Origin: BOG-224 sp963783505
Lineage (GTDB): Bacteria; Acidobacteriota; Terriglobia; Bryobacterales; Bryobacteraceae
NCBI GenBank assembly: GCA_963783505.1
Contig: CAWAOP010000018.1
Coordinates: 1-64,000 of the forward strand
Length of the DNA stretch: 64,000 nt
Direction of reading: 5' to 3'
This document shows positions 44,683 to 56,200 of the stretch, piece after piece. The notes below the pieces were generated by a model, which saw only the letters and a program-made list of their open reading frames with translations, was not told where the DNA came from and searched no databases. Numbering within the stretch: the stretch's first letter is position 1; every line of letters begins with the position of its first letter. A program made the translations under genes and the position numbers.

Positions 44683-44829
44683 TTCCCCGCGTTGCGCACA
44701 ATATCACACGGTCAAAGTGCCGGCGCCTCCACGGGTTCTCCTGCCCTTGCGAACCCAATACCCTAGCACAATTCCCGAAACGGGCTTCTCCGTCTGAAAG
44801 GCCAGGCGGTAAGGAGATTTGGATAGGTC

Positions 44830-45156
44830 TTAGTTGTCGCGGACGAACTCGTAGCGTTCCAGAGTCGCCGCGACCTGATATGCAGGCGGACCGGGCGGCG
44901 CAGAGCCATTGCTTACGCGTTCGGAGCGCAGGACCTTGCCGACGCACCGCAGGTTCACGGTCTGCTCACCCGCGTGGGCCAGCGCTATTACGTACTCAAT
45001 AGGAGCGCTCGTGCCCAAGGCGCTTCCGGCCGTGAACAGGACCCCGGTGGAGCTGATGTTCTTGGTCAGACCGTCGTAGGCAACCCGGTTCATCCCCGCC
45101 CGGATGATGGATACCGGAAGCTGCAATTTGAAACGGCGCGTCCGTCGCTGTTCCAT
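44830..45156 (-). CDS. PilZ-domain protein
   Basis: 108 residues, a single PilZ domain. The c-di-GMP contact motifs are the N-terminal QRRTRRFKLQLPV (RxxxR-like) and the NISSTGVLF (D/NxSxxG) element at about residues 33-41. It may link c-di-GMP to motility, adhesion or secretion; no partner is adjacent. The 45157-45423 gap upstream holds a terminator hairpin. Confidence 0.78.
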   Translation of the reverse strand: MEQRRTRRFKLQLPVSIIRAGMNRVAYDGLTKNISSTGVLFTAGSALGTSAPIEYVIALAHAGEQTVNLRCVGKVLRSERVSNGSAPPGPPAYQVAATLERYEFVRDN

Positions 45157-45272
45157 GAGATACTTTCATGCTATCGGCGGTTGGCGGATAGGGTCAATAG
45201 ACCTAAAGGGCTTTCGTTCTAGTACGTTGGATTGGATTGAAGATCCGGCCAAGTGAGGAGGAAGCCGCCAAC

Positions 45273-45310
45273 TAAGAAAAGGGACGCGCGATCGCACGCC
45301 CCTTTTCTTA
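45273..45310. terminator. Bidirectional-looking terminator downstream of atpE
   Basis: TAAGAAAAGGG (45273-45283) pairs with CCCTTTTCTTA (45300-45310) over a 16-base loop. It lies 114 bases past the atpE stop in the minus direction and 117 bases before the PilZ start. The T-run belongs to the stem. Confidence 0.5.
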
Positions 45311-45423
45311 TTACCTGCGTAAGCGCTTATTTCGGAATAAGCCGTCCGCTTCGTCTGAAACACGGCCGACTAAACTCCGGCATTCCGCGGTGCCCGATCG
45401 AATGCGGCTCTGCCGGCGGTTTC

Positions 45424-45735
45424 TTAAGCAAACGCGTACTTGAAGACGATCAGCAGCGTATACAGAGCCAAAGACTCGATGAACGCCAAGCCGATGAGCA
45501 TGGCCAACTGAATGGCCTTGGCCGCGCCCGGATTCCGAGCCATGCCTTCAACGGCGCTGGCGATCGCCTTGCCCTGCGCCAGACCGCAAAGGCCGGAAGC
45601 AAACGCCATGCCGAAGCCCGCGGCGATAGGCGCCAGATTGACCGGAGCGGCGGCAGGAGCCGACGCCGGCTGGGCCGATGCAACGGCGCACAGCGCCACG
45701 AGACCCGCAATAATCAAAAGCAGTCGTTTCGTCAT
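45424..45735 (-). CDS. atpE: F0F1 ATP synthase subunit c
   Basis: Ring subunit of the F0 motor. 103 residues: a 20-residue signal-like N-terminus (MTKRLLLIIAGLVALCAVASA), a Pro/Ala spacer, then the two-helix hairpin. Helix 1 carries GFGMAFASGLCGLAQGKAIA. Helix 2 carries the ion-binding Glu in IGLAFIESLALYTLLIVF. GAGGAG precedes the ATG. The Gln in GLAQG and the Glu-Ser pair recall the sodium-type ligand set, but the next Thr is Leu, so proton coupling is equally possible. No atpF/H/A/G/D/C genes follow. Confidence 0.92.
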   Translation of the reverse strand: MTKRLLLIIAGLVALCAVASAQPASAPAAAPVNLAPIAAGFGMAFASGLCGLAQGKAIASAVEGMARNPGAAKAIQLAMLIGLAFIESLALYTLLIVFKYAFA

Positions 45736-45839
45736 CTTACTTCTCCTCGAATAAATAGCCTCAGGAGGTGGTTCCCGGACACCCTGCAGCCGGGCTCACG
45801 CCGAGGCGGAATCAAGCCGCTGGAAACTCCAATTCCCGA

Positions 45840-46568
45840 TTAGTGCTCATGCGCCACGGCGGAACCCACATACACCATGGCCAATAACATGAAAATATAA
45901 GCCTGCACGAGACCCACGAAGACGTGCAAACCCATGAATATTACCGGGGCCAGGAAATAAGTAAGACCCAAAAACACCATGGTCACTTTCTCCCCGGCGA
46001 ACATGTTGGCGTAAAGACGAACGGTGAGCGATAGTACTCGCGCGAGATGGCTGATGATCTCAATCGGAAACATCAACGGGGCAAGCCACCACATGGGCCC
46101 GGCGAAATGCGCGGCGTACTTCAGACCATTCGCCCAGACACCCATGGCGTTGTAGTAAACAAAGGTCGCCACGGCGCAGCCCAGCGTAACCTGCGGATTC
46201 ATGGTCGGCGATTCAAACGCGGGAATCAAGCCGATCAGATTCGAAACCAGAATGAACAGGAAAATCGTACCGAAGAAAGGGAGATACCGACGGGCCTCGT
46301 GGCCCACCTGGTCCTCGGCCTGTCCGCGGACGAAATCGTAGATCAGTTCGAAGGTTTGCTGGAACTTCCCTGGACGATCGACGGAAAGGCGCATCCGCAG
46401 AATCGGAAATACGACGATGAACAGCGCGGCTACAAGGATCTGCATAACCGCATAGTCGGCCCACGGACGAGCCTGCGCATGAATTCCAACCAGACCGGTT
46501 AACGAATTCCCGAGGCCCGCCAGATGATCGTTGAAGATTTTGGCGATCCAGAGTTCACTTTCGGGCAT
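45840..46568 (-). CDS. atpB: F0F1 ATP synthase subunit a
   Basis: Membrane stator channel subunit of 242 residues. The essential Arg is in LSLTVRLYANMFAGE (near residue 185). FVSNLIGLIPAF-type segment, NPQVTLGCAVATFVYYN and the terminal LLAMVYVGSAVAHEH are typical. Its start overlaps the end of the atpI gene by 14 bases, so it is coupled. Confidence 0.92.
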   Translation of the reverse strand: MPESELWIAKIFNDHLAGLGNSLTGLVGIHAQARPWADYAVMQILVAALFIVVFPILRMRLSVDRPGKFQQTFELIYDFVRGQAEDQVGHEARRYLPFFGTIFLFILVSNLIGLIPAFESPTMNPQVTLGCAVATFVYYNAMGVWANGLKYAAHFAGPMWWLAPLMFPIEIISHLARVLSLTVRLYANMFAGEKVTMVFLGLTYFLAPVIFMGLHVFVGLVQAYIFMLLAMVYVGSAVAHEH

Positions 46569-46926
46569 AGGCGATTTCGAAGGCGACTTCCATGAAGACG
46601 GCGGCGGTCAGAACGAGCACGCCAGCCAGGACAGCCGGAAGGCTGATACGAGCAAACCTGAATATAACATAGCCCGCTGCTACCAAAAGGAGATAGCGAG
46701 TGACCATCGAAGCCGCTCCGCGCGGCTTCGGCGAACCGCCGAGCGCGTCAACGGTGCGCTTCAGCCATCTGAAATTCAGCCACGAAACAGCCGATCCCGT
46801 GAGGAATCCGGCCCCGGCGCGCCATCCGCCGATGGCAAAAGCCACGACGCTCCCGATCGCGCCAAGGACAAGGGTGGAGCGGGCAATGCGCCGCGCGGCC
46901 CGCTCGTAGGTCAACTCGTCAGGCAT
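46555..46926 (-). CDS. atpI: ATP synthase subunit I-like protein
   Basis: 123-residue membrane protein with about four helices (TLVLGAIGSVVAFAIGG, GAGFLTGSAVSWLNFRWLKR, LLLVAAGYVIF, AVLAGVLVLTAAVFMEVAFE). The length, position and the SAVSWLNFRWLKR motif match the AtpI/subunit I assembly proteins. It overlaps atpZ (46919-46926) and atpB. Confidence 0.78.
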   Translation of the reverse strand: MPDELTYERAARRIARSTLVLGAIGSVVAFAIGGWRAGAGFLTGSAVSWLNFRWLKRTVDALGGSPKPRGAASMVTRYLLLVAAGYVIFRFARISLPAVLAGVLVLTAAVFMEVAFEIAYARK

Positions 46927-47143
46927 CGTCGTCGCGGGAATCGCGGAGAATCTGTCGGATCAACTGAGTGAATCCCCCGACCGTGCCCAGAATCAGGAAG
47001 ACGATGGTCAGCCATTTGGTTCCGAAAGAGCGGTCAAGCCAATGGCCGATGAGGTAGCCCACCAGCGTAGAGGCCGGAAGGGCAAGGGCCAGAGAACTGT
47101 ACTCGGCGAACCGCGCGATTCCCGTCTTCTTGGCTGACGCCAC
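46919..47143 (-). CDS. atpZ: AtpZ/AtpI-family protein
   Basis: 74 residues with two helices and the motif LVGYLIGHWLDRSFGTKW. This is the small AtpZ-type protein that commonly opens F0 operons. Its start lies 28 bases after the GTGGGGC repeat. Confidence 0.75.
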   Translation of the reverse strand: MASAKKTGIARFAEYSSLALALPASTLVGYLIGHWLDRSFGTKWLTIVFLILGTVGGFTQLIRQILRDSRDDDA

Positions 47144-47170
47144 AATACTATTGTGCTACGGCGCGGCCTT

Positions 47171-47246
47171 GTGGGGCGGGCCTCCTGGCCTGCCTTCGCG
47201 GGATGCGCGCCTGCGGCGCGAAGGCAGACCGGGAGGTCCGCCCCAC
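47171..47246. repeat. GTGGGGCGGGCC-type palindromic repeat, fullest copy
   Basis: Arms GTGGGGCGGGCCTCC and GGAGGTCCGCCCCAC enclose an inner perfect 11-base pairing CTGCCTTCGCG/CGCGAAGGCAG. It separates the ATP synthase operon from the citrate synthase gene. The partial copy is at 39898-39949. Confidence 0.7.
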
Positions 47247-47252
47247 TTCTTG

Positions 47253-48557
<1,305 letters not shown>

Positions 48558-48818
48558 ATTGTTCTCCGAGTATCCTGGCTGGCGGAACCTCCCTCGACCG
48601 CGCCGACAGCGCGCGACGGTTCCCGCAGCCGCCCTGCCCTTGCGCCTTACCGCAATGGCTCGCTTTCCCTCGCCGGCGGCGTGGGCAGCGAAGTGCAAAC
48701 TCATGCTTTTGCGGCGGAGACCCGCCCGGCCCTTAGGCAACCCGATGCCGAGGCAGGCCTCAGACCGCAGTCCTCAAAGCCACCGACCCCCGTCTTCCCG
48801 GACGGGCGGTCCAACGTC

Positions 48819-48847
48819 ATCATAATTCAAATGGCGGCGTTTGTTAA
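48819..48847 (-). promoter_or_regulatory. Predicted sigma70-type promoter for citrate synthase
   Basis: On the minus strand TTAACA (48842-48847) is followed by a 17-base spacer and TATGAT (48819-48824), one mismatch to each consensus. It lies about 255 bases upstream of the start, giving a long leader. The 48558-48881 gap holds no gene. Confidence 0.45.
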
Positions 48848-48881
48848 TCCTTATTTCAGAGTACAGCTTCCCTTTGGGCGA

Positions 48882-49154
48882 TCAACCCGCGGAGTACTTC
48901 TCCCGGCATTCAGGCGAGCAGAAATAGAGGACCTCTCCCTTCACCGTTCGCGTTACGGCAGCCTGGGGAGAGACGTAGGTTCCGCACACCGGGTCTTTTT
49001 TCAGTTCCCCGCCAAGCGGCGCCTGTTGGCGCTGGCGGGCTTGCGGGACGGGACCGGAACGCGGTGTGCGCCAGGAGGAGATGAAGCCCCGGACAACGGA
49101 GCGCAACGCCAGGAAGAGGAACAGCCAACTGAGGATTTCGAGGAGATACCGCAT
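48882..49154 (-). CDS. Small membrane-anchored YHS/TRASH-like protein
   Basis: 90 residues: an N-terminal transmembrane helix (LLEILSWLFLFLALRSVV), a Pro/Gln/Arg linker, and DPVCGTYVSPQAAVTR with VLYFCSPECREKYSAG. The three-Cys pattern (CG...C..EC) is like metal-binding YHS/TRASH modules. It may bind copper or another metal near the membrane; this is inference. Confidence 0.6.
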   Translation of the reverse strand: MRYLLEILSWLFLFLALRSVVRGFISSWRTPRSGPVPQARQRQQAPLGGELKKDPVCGTYVSPQAAVTRTVKGEVLYFCSPECREKYSAG

Positions 49155-49197
49155 GGAGTCGGGGCGGGGGCTAAAGGCTCCCCGCCCCGGAACTTCT

Positions 49198-50358
49198 CTA
49201 TTTCTTCTTTACTGTGGTCTTCTTGTTCGGGTCCTGATAAGTGGTCTGAACCGAAGTATGCAGCGCGTCGATCATGTCTTTGGCCTGCTGACGGAATTCG
49301 GGCTTGCACTTATCCCCCAAGTCAATGCACTTCTGAAACGCCTCGACCGTCCCCGCCACGGGCGTAACCGTTCCATCCGCGGCGACCGCCGCTTTGCTCA
49401 TCAATGTGATGCCGTACTGATAATAAGCGTCGCCGTAAGTTGGATCGGCCGCGATGGCTTTTTGAAAGACCTCGCCGGCGGCGTCGTTTTGTCCGCCATT
49501 CACGAGCAACGCTCCCAGGTTGTAGTAATACTTGCCGGCTCCCGGCGGGTCGAGTTGCGCGGCTTTGGTCATTTCGGCCTGGGCGTCGGCGCTCTTGCCG
49601 GCCTCGGCCAGAGCGCGCCCGTAATTATTGTGGACTCCCGCGTCATCCGGTTTCAGCGCGAGCGCCTTGCCATAAGCGTCCATGCAACCCTGTATATCCG
49701 GGTCGCGGTCCGCGCCCTTCTTGCTCATGAAGCTGTCCATGTACGCTTCGGCTAAGCCGAGCCAAACGGCCACCTGCTTGTCGTCAAGCGTCACAGCCTT
49801 TTGAAAGCCCGCGATGGCGTCGGCAAACTGCTTGTTTTCCATGGCGGTCATGGCGGCGGAGTAGGTGTCGCTCAACTCCTTGTTTTTTCGCAGGGCGGCC
49901 TCATTGGCCTTCATGCGCGCCTCGAGTTCGTCTTTCTGCTCGGAGGTCAGGCCTTTTTCCGCCGCGCCGATATCGCCGGTCTGGAGCGCCTTCTGGATGG
50001 CATCGTTTTGGACCTGCTCATTCTTCTTGGCCTTGCCCAGATCGAATTTCAGCTCGGCAGGACTCTGCAGGGACCCACGAGCAGTTTGCTGATCCACCTG
50101 CTTTCCGTTGACTTCAATGGCCACCGTCCACTGCGAACCAACGGCCAACCCCATATAGATGAAATGGCCTTTCTTGTCCGTCTTGGTGGTCAGCGGGTTC
50201 TGTTTCACGTCAGTGCGAGTCAGCCTCACCACGGCGTTTGGAAGAGGCTGACCGTCTTCACCAATGACGTTGCCTTCAATCTGAGCGGTTTGAGCGAGAG
50301 CGACCAGGGCCAGAATCGCCAATCCGGCGATGGCGAAAAACACGCTGCTGCGCTTCAT
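49198..50358 (-). CDS. Secreted TPR protein with a carboxypeptidase-regulatory-like domain
   Basis: 386 residues. A signal peptide (residues 1-22) is followed by an IEGNVIGEDGQPLPNAVVRL beta-sandwich (Carboxypep-reg-like, residues 25-110). Tetratricopeptide repeats follow: ITGFQKAVTLDDKQVAVWLGLAE-like, CMDAYGKALALKPDDAGVHNN and QKAIAADPTYGDAYYQYG. GGAGG precedes the ATG. It probably scaffolds other envelope proteins. Confidence 0.75.
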   Translation of the reverse strand: MKRSSVFFAIAGLAILALVALAQTAQIEGNVIGEDGQPLPNAVVRLTRTDVKQNPLTTKTDKKGHFIYMGLAVGSQWTVAIEVNGKQVDQQTARGSLQSPAELKFDLGKAKKNEQVQNDAIQKALQTGDIGAAEKGLTSEQKDELEARMKANEAALRKNKELSDTYSAAMTAMENKQFADAIAGFQKAVTLDDKQVAVWLGLAEAYMDSFMSKKGADRDPDIQGCMDAYGKALALKPDDAGVHNNYGRALAEAGKSADAQAEMTKAAQLDPPGAGKYYYNLGALLVNGGQNDAAGEVFQKAIAADPTYGDAYYQYGITLMSKAAVAADGTVTPVAGTVEAFQKCIDLGDKCKPEFRQQAKDMIDALHTSVQTTYQDPNKKTTVKKK

Positions 50359-50440
50359 AGAATAAGTACCTCCAACACTGGATATTTCACACCGAACGCC
50401 AGTATATCGTATTTCGGAGTTATGGCTTCCGGTCTCACCC

Positions 50441-52210
50441 CTACGACAAGTCCAGCCGCTCGATCACGCGCGGAACCGCGGTTTCGAACGTAAGCCCTTC
50501 CTCCCACTCTCCGGCCTCGCGGGCCTCTTCAATTCTTCGACGATTCGATAGCCAGGCCGACCCCATAACGGCGGGGACCGGGAGGAACCGGGCCGGAGCC
50601 AGAAACATCCAATGCTCCATCGCAGCCCCTAGTCCACTGAAGACCTCAAATCCTACGACCTGCATCAGGCAGAGCAGAGGAAAGTGGTTGCGAAAACCCG
50701 GGGCCGGACACATTAACGGGATCTTTCGGTAGCCGAGGAGCAGAATCTCCATCAAGCACATCGCAAGCGCCAACAAATAAAGGGTTTGGACGAGGGCCAC
50801 GGCCGTCCCCCATCGCCACCAGAAGTACGCCAGCGCCGGGGCCGCTACCACGGGGATCAGAAAGCCGATCATGACGCGGCGAGCTGCCGGGACCGTTTGA
50901 TTTTCCCGAGGGTCCAGGATGACCCGGAAGACCCAGCCGGCCGCGGCCCCTGCCGGGAGCTCGAAGGCGACCCGTAATCCCAGGATGACGAGGTACGCCG
51001 CGCCCAGCGGGGCCTCCAGAGATCCGAGATCGGGGATGCGCCGAAGCGGAAGCGCCATCGAACCCGCTATTGTCTGCAGGGCTAATAGCCATCCCAAGCC
51101 GATGGAAACCGCGATCACGAGCCTGTGGGCTTCGCTTCGGAGCAGAGCCCGCACCGCGAAGCGGTGGCAGGCGCGTTCAAATCCTGCGGAGCGCCACCCA
51201 AAGAGATCGAGAACCGGCAGCCCGAGCGCGAAGATGCGCTGCTGGGCGGGGCGCCGCAGGCTCTCGGGTACGCCCGCCAAATGCCTTCGGTAACTCAGCC
51301 CGTAAGCCAGCGCCATGGCCGCCAGCGCGACGAAAGCGGCGGCGACGCCCACAGGCGCCAGAGCGCTCAGGGCCGTTCCAGCGTGGTTCTGGAGGCGCTG
51401 ATACAGGCCCAAATACCAGAGCGACGGCAACCATCTCAGCGCGGTGTGCGGCGCGGCTTCCAGTCTCGCGACCAGGGTCTCGCCCGCGAAGGCGGAGGCG
51501 AGCAAGGCCAGAAACCCCAACAGAAGCGCTCCCCGCAGCCATGAGGAACACGCCCGAAAGGCAGCGCGCGGGAGCAGGGCCGCCAGACTTCCCATCACGG
51601 CGAAGGTCGCGAGGAACGTGGAAGCACTGGCCAAAAGCACGGAGAGGCAGTGAACGCCGACAAAACTCAGGGCAACCCCCAGACCGGCGTGCTTCGAAGC
51701 CGTTACAAAGAAAGGAAAAAGCAGGGCTGGGACGGCGCTCACATCCAGCGCTACAACCGCCGCGGCGAAGGCAATGGCAACCGCGTTGGCCAGGAAAATG
51801 GACCGGGGCGGTACGGGGAGCGGGGCCAGGTTCAAGTAGTCCTGCGCGTCCGGCAGGATCTGGTCCCACTTCAGGACGGTCACGATGCCTGTGAGCGCCA
51901 TGGCAAGCGTAAGAAACAGGTATTTGTCGGGAATCGAGGCCACGTACATGTCCGTTTGCCGCCACCCTCGAATCCAATTCAGCAACGAGGAGTACTTGTC
52001 GAGCATCAGCAGGCTGGCGAAAGCGCCAGGAGCGGCCAGCACGCCGAGCAACCCGCCGGCCCCGAGATCGGATTCGTCGGACGCGGATTCCCGCCCGCTA
52101 CGCGCGAGGCGTGCGAGGAAATGGCGCACCAGACGGCCGAATGGGCGCTCCCCCCAGCCTTCAGTCGAGCGGCGCGCGAGCGGCGTCGAGTATTTTTCCG
52201 GCGACTCCAT
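50441..52210 (-). CDS. ABC exporter permease-like membrane protein
   Basis: 589 residues with about a dozen hydrophobic segments (for example FLTLAMALTGIVTVLKW, FLAIFAVMGSLAALL-like, LGIALSFVGVHCLSVLLA). It overlaps the 3' end of an ABC ATPase gene by 50 bases, so the two make a two-gene exporter. The substrate is unknown. Similar large permeases are found in Acidobacteria, but I do not name the family. Confidence 0.65.
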   Translation of the reverse strand: MESPEKYSTPLARRSTEGWGERPFGRLVRHFLARLARSGRESASDESDLGAGGLLGVLAAPGAFASLLMLDKYSSLLNWIRGWRQTDMYVASIPDKYLFLTLAMALTGIVTVLKWDQILPDAQDYLNLAPLPVPPRSIFLANAVAIAFAAAVVALDVSAVPALLFPFFVTASKHAGLGVALSFVGVHCLSVLLASASTFLATFAVMGSLAALLPRAAFRACSSWLRGALLLGFLALLASAFAGETLVARLEAAPHTALRWLPSLWYLGLYQRLQNHAGTALSALAPVGVAAAFVALAAMALAYGLSYRRHLAGVPESLRRPAQQRIFALGLPVLDLFGWRSAGFERACHRFAVRALLRSEAHRLVIAVSIGLGWLLALQTIAGSMALPLRRIPDLGSLEAPLGAAYLVILGLRVAFELPAGAAAGWVFRVILDPRENQTVPAARRVMIGFLIPVVAAPALAYFWWRWGTAVALVQTLYLLALAMCLMEILLLGYRKIPLMCPAPGFRNHFPLLCLMQVVGFEVFSGLGAAMEHWMFLAPARFLPVPAVMGSAWLSNRRRIEEAREAGEWEEGLTFETAVPRVIERLDLS

Positions 52211-52967
52211 CGATGTCCACTTGCTCGGTCAACTGCATGAATCCGGCCTCCAGCCCCGCGCCGGCGAAGCCGGCCTGCATCTCCTCCATGGAGCCTGAAG
52301 CCACTACCGATCCTCTTTTCAGTACCACCAGATGCGAACAGAGCCTATCTGCCTGTTCCAGGACCGGCGAGGAAAACAGAATCGCCTTGCCCGCGGCGGC
52401 CAGACGCGCGACGATCCGCCGCAGGACCAGCGCGCTGGTTACATCGAGGCCGGCGAATGGTTCGTCGAGCACCAGCAGTTCGGGATCGTGCATCAGGGCC
52501 GCGATCAGCACGATGCGCTGGCGCATTCCTTTCGAATAGGAGGAAATGGCCAGATCGCGGCTCTCATAGAGCATGAAGCCTTCGAGCATCGCGAGAGCCT
52601 TTTCGCGAAAACGGCGGCGGCCGATTCCCCGCATGGTCGCCACCAGATCGAGGTACTCCATCCCGGTCAGGAAGCCGTAAAGGTCCGGCTGCTCGGGCAC
52701 GTACCCTAAATGACGTTTGAAGGCGCTTAACTCGTCGGAGATGCGCACGCCATGAAAAAGAACCGCGCCGCGAGATGGATCGAGGAGCCCGGTCACCATT
52801 TTGACGATGGTGCTCTTTCCGGCTCCATTGGGACCCAGCAAACCTAGAATCTGGCCTGGCCGGATCGCAAAACCGATTTCGCGAACGGCCGCGACCGGCC
52901 CGTAATTCTTACCAAGGCCGCGAGCCTCCAACACCGCTTCGGATTCCGCACCCATTCCCCCGCTCAT
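52161..52967 (-). CDS. ABC transporter ATP-binding protein
   Basis: 268 residues from the ATG at 52967. Walker A is GLLGPNGAGKSTIVKM, the Q-loop region precedes LGYVPEQPDLYGFLTGMEY, the signature is SSYSKGMRQRIVLIA, Walker B LLVLDEPFAGLD, and the H-loop region AILFSSPVLEQADRL. The open frame extends upstream to 53045 but without a conserved segment. It is divergent from the giant protein gene, with 245 bases between the two starts. Confidence 0.88.
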   Translation of the reverse strand: MSGGMGAESEAVLEARGLGKNYGPVAAVREIGFAIRPGQILGLLGPNGAGKSTIVKMVTGLLDPSRGAVLFHGVRISDELSAFKRHLGYVPEQPDLYGFLTGMEYLDLVATMRGIGRRRFREKALAMLEGFMLYESRDLAISSYSKGMRQRIVLIAALMHDPELLVLDEPFAGLDVTSALVLRRIVARLAAAGKAILFSSPVLEQADRLCSHLVVLKRGSVVASGSMEEMQAGFAGAGLEAGFMQLTEQVDIDGVAGKILDAARAPLD

Positions 52968-53211
52968 GCCGGTGAGAAGTGGACGCTCCGGGCCGCCCAA
53001 AAGTTCCCGCCGGGCCGGGCCTCGCCACTTTTTGGCTTTTGACAACTCACTGCCGGTCGCGGCACGGACTGTCGCGTGCGGGCTGCGAACGAATGGTGAA
53101 ACCGGCTATTCTGTATGAAAGTTCAACTCTGAAGAGAGCATCGGCTCCCTGCCTGTGCGCTCGCGCAGCGGCCGGTCTGGAGCGCCTGGCTCGGAAGGGT
53201 AGGGTACGCGG

Positions 53212-56200
53212 ATGCCTAGCCGCTCACTCTCTCGTACGCACGCCCTGGCCGCCTTCGCACTGGCATTCGCTTCAGCGGCTCCAGCGCAGACGACAAGGCC
53301 GCGCCCCCAAATCACCGAGGCGATCAATGAGACCCGGCTGATTCGGCTGGCCGGCAATACGCGCCCTGAAGCGACCAGCCGGAACGACGCAGGGCCTGTC
53401 GCGGACGATCTGCATCTGGACATGTTCCTCCAACTGAAGCGCTCGGCGGAATTGGATCTGGCGGCGGCGCAGTTCGTCGATTCGCTGACGGACAGATCTT
53501 CGCCCAACTACCACAAGTGGATCACCGCGGCGGAGTATGGCCAACGTTTTGGAGCGGCCCCGGAGGACATAGCCACTGTTTCGCGCTGGCTGGAGTCGCA
53601 CGGGTTCACCGTCAATGGCGTTCCCGCGAACAACATGGTGATCGACTTCTCCGGGAACGCGCGCCAGGTGCGCGACGCGCTGCACACCGAAGTACACTAT
53701 CTCGACGTTGCGGGCCGGCGGCATTTCGCCAATATGGGCGATCCGCAGATCCCGGCCGCGCTCGTCCCGGCGGTGGTGGGAGTCGTCTCAATCAACGACT
53801 TCAAGCCGCAGTCGATGCACACGCCGAAATCGCAATACACGGCTAGTTCCAGCAGTTATCCGATCGTGCCGGGCGACCTGGCCACCATCTACAACCTGAA
53901 TCCGGTGTTTGCGGCGGGGTACACCGGGCTGGGACAGACCGTCGTAGTCGTAGAGGATTCGGATCTCTACAACAGCCCCGGCGACTGGCAGACCTTCCGA
54001 AAGACATTTGGTCTGGACCGGTATCCCAACGGCACGCTGACAGCAGTTCACCCGGCGGCGGGAAAGGGCGGAGCCTGCAACGCCCCCGGAATCAACGGGG
54101 CCGAGGGCGAGGCGGCTCTCGACGTAGAATGGGCCAGCGCGGCGGCTCCGAATGCCGCCATCGTCATGGCGTCCTGCGACGATACGACCAACTTCGGCGG
54201 ATTCATCGCTCTTCAAAACATACTGACGAACGGCGGACCTCTGCCGAGCGTGGTCAGCATCAGCTATGGCACTGCGGAGACGTACATGGGTGCATCGCAG
54301 AACACCTTCGTCAGCACCCTATACCAGACCGCGGCGGCCGCGGGAGTTTCGGTGTTCGTTTCATCCGGCGATGAGGCCGCGGCCGAGGTGGACGACCGCG
54401 CCTGGGCGGCGATCAACGGAATCAGCGTTAGCGGCTTTTCATCGACGCCATACGACGTGTCTGTCGGCGGAACGGATTTTGGCGACACGGCCGCCAAGTC
54501 GAACGGCGCTTACTGGAGTCCTTCCAACAGCCCTTACTACGACTCAGCGAAATCTTACGTGCCGGAGATCCCGTGGAACGAATCGTGCGCGGGCCAGATC
54601 CTTGCCAACTACCGCGGGTATGTCACAACCTACGGCCCGTCCAGTTACTGCAACAGCACGTATAACAGCCTCATCACGGTGGGAGGCAGCGGCGGGCCAA
54701 GCGGTTGCGCCAGCGGATCTCCGGTGCTGGGCTCGGTGGTAGGAGGATCCTGCGCCGGGTATCCCAAGCCGTCGTGGCAATCCGTATTCGGCAACCCGAA
54801 CGACGGCGTGCGCGATATGCCGGATGTTTCGTTGTTCGCGGCGAGCGGATTGTGGGGCCATTACTACGTCTTTTGCGATACGTCGTACGGGGGAACCTGC
54901 TCCGGCGCGCCGTCGAACTGGGACGGCGCCGGTGGCACGTCATTCGCGTCCCCGATCATGGCCGGCATACAGGCGGTCATCAATCAGGCGCTGGGGACGA
55001 AGAACGTCGGGAACCCGAATCCGGTGTATTACCAGATCGCGCAAAGCGAATACGGAACCTCGGGGGGCAGGAGCGCCTGCAACTCGACCAATGGGCCGGG
55101 AGCCTCGTGCGCCTTTAACGATGTCACGTGGGGCGACATCGCCGTGCCCTGCGCGGGCCTGATCAATTGCTACATCGGCGGCGGCGGGCTCGGAGTTCTT
55201 TCCACCTCGGATTCGGCGTTTCAGCCGGCTTATGCGGCCACGCCCGGGTGGGATTTCGCAACCGGCCTTGGCACCGTGAACGCGTTTAACCTGCTCAACG
55301 CCTTTGTCGATTCCGTCACACCTGCGAGCGCGCCGGCCGCGCCCGTGCTGACCGCTCCATCCAACGGAGCCACCAGCGTAACGACGTCTCCCACGCTAGC
55401 CTGGAACACATCGCCCGGAGCCAGTTCGTACGACGTTTACTTCGGCACGGCGGCCACGCCCCCACTGGCGGCGAGCACCGTGGCGCTCAACTACAGCCCC
55501 GCGGCCTTGGCTCCCGGGACGACGTACTACTGGGCCATCGGCGCAAAGAACAGCCTGGGCGCGGCAGTCTCCGCGCCGTGGTCGTTCACCACCAGTTGCG
55601 TTGCGCCGATGAATCCGGCTGGGGCAGCGGCTCCAGCGGCTGGCGGGACGGGCGCATTTACCGTCGCGGCAGCTTCCGGCTGCGCTTGGGCGGCCGTGAA
55701 CAACGTCTCCTGGATCACGATCTCATCCGGCGCTTCGGGCACGGGCAGTGGAACGGTGGGTTATACGGTCGCGGCCGACACCGGAAGCCAACGCGCTGGA
55801 ACGATCACCGTGGCGGGCCAGATCTTCACGGTGACGCAGGCGGTCACGCCACTTGTCTCGACGCTGGCGGGTGGGGCCATGCCTCCCACGGCGGCGCCCG
55901 GGGCCTCGGTTTCCATTCCGTTGACATACGGCACCGCGAGCGACCCGTATGGCAACGTCTATTTTCCCAGTTCGGCTTTGAACGCGGTCTTTAAGGCTGA
56001 CCCTTCCGGCATTGTGACGAGAATTGCCGGAACCGGCGCGGCCGGCTTTGCGGGCGACGGAGGGCTTGCGCTGAGCGCGCTTCTCAGCGGCCCGACCGGC
56101 GTAGCGGTGGACAAATCGGGCAACGCGTACATTGCGGACACCGGAAACAGGCGCATCCGGAAGGTAGACACCTCGGGTAACATCTCCACGGTCGCGGGTA

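Noticed and set aside
45424..45735. Definite sodium-type ATP synthase from the Gln and Glu-Ser residues in subunit c
   Set aside because: The following Thr is Leu and the same residues occur in proton-type rings, so the ion cannot be decided.
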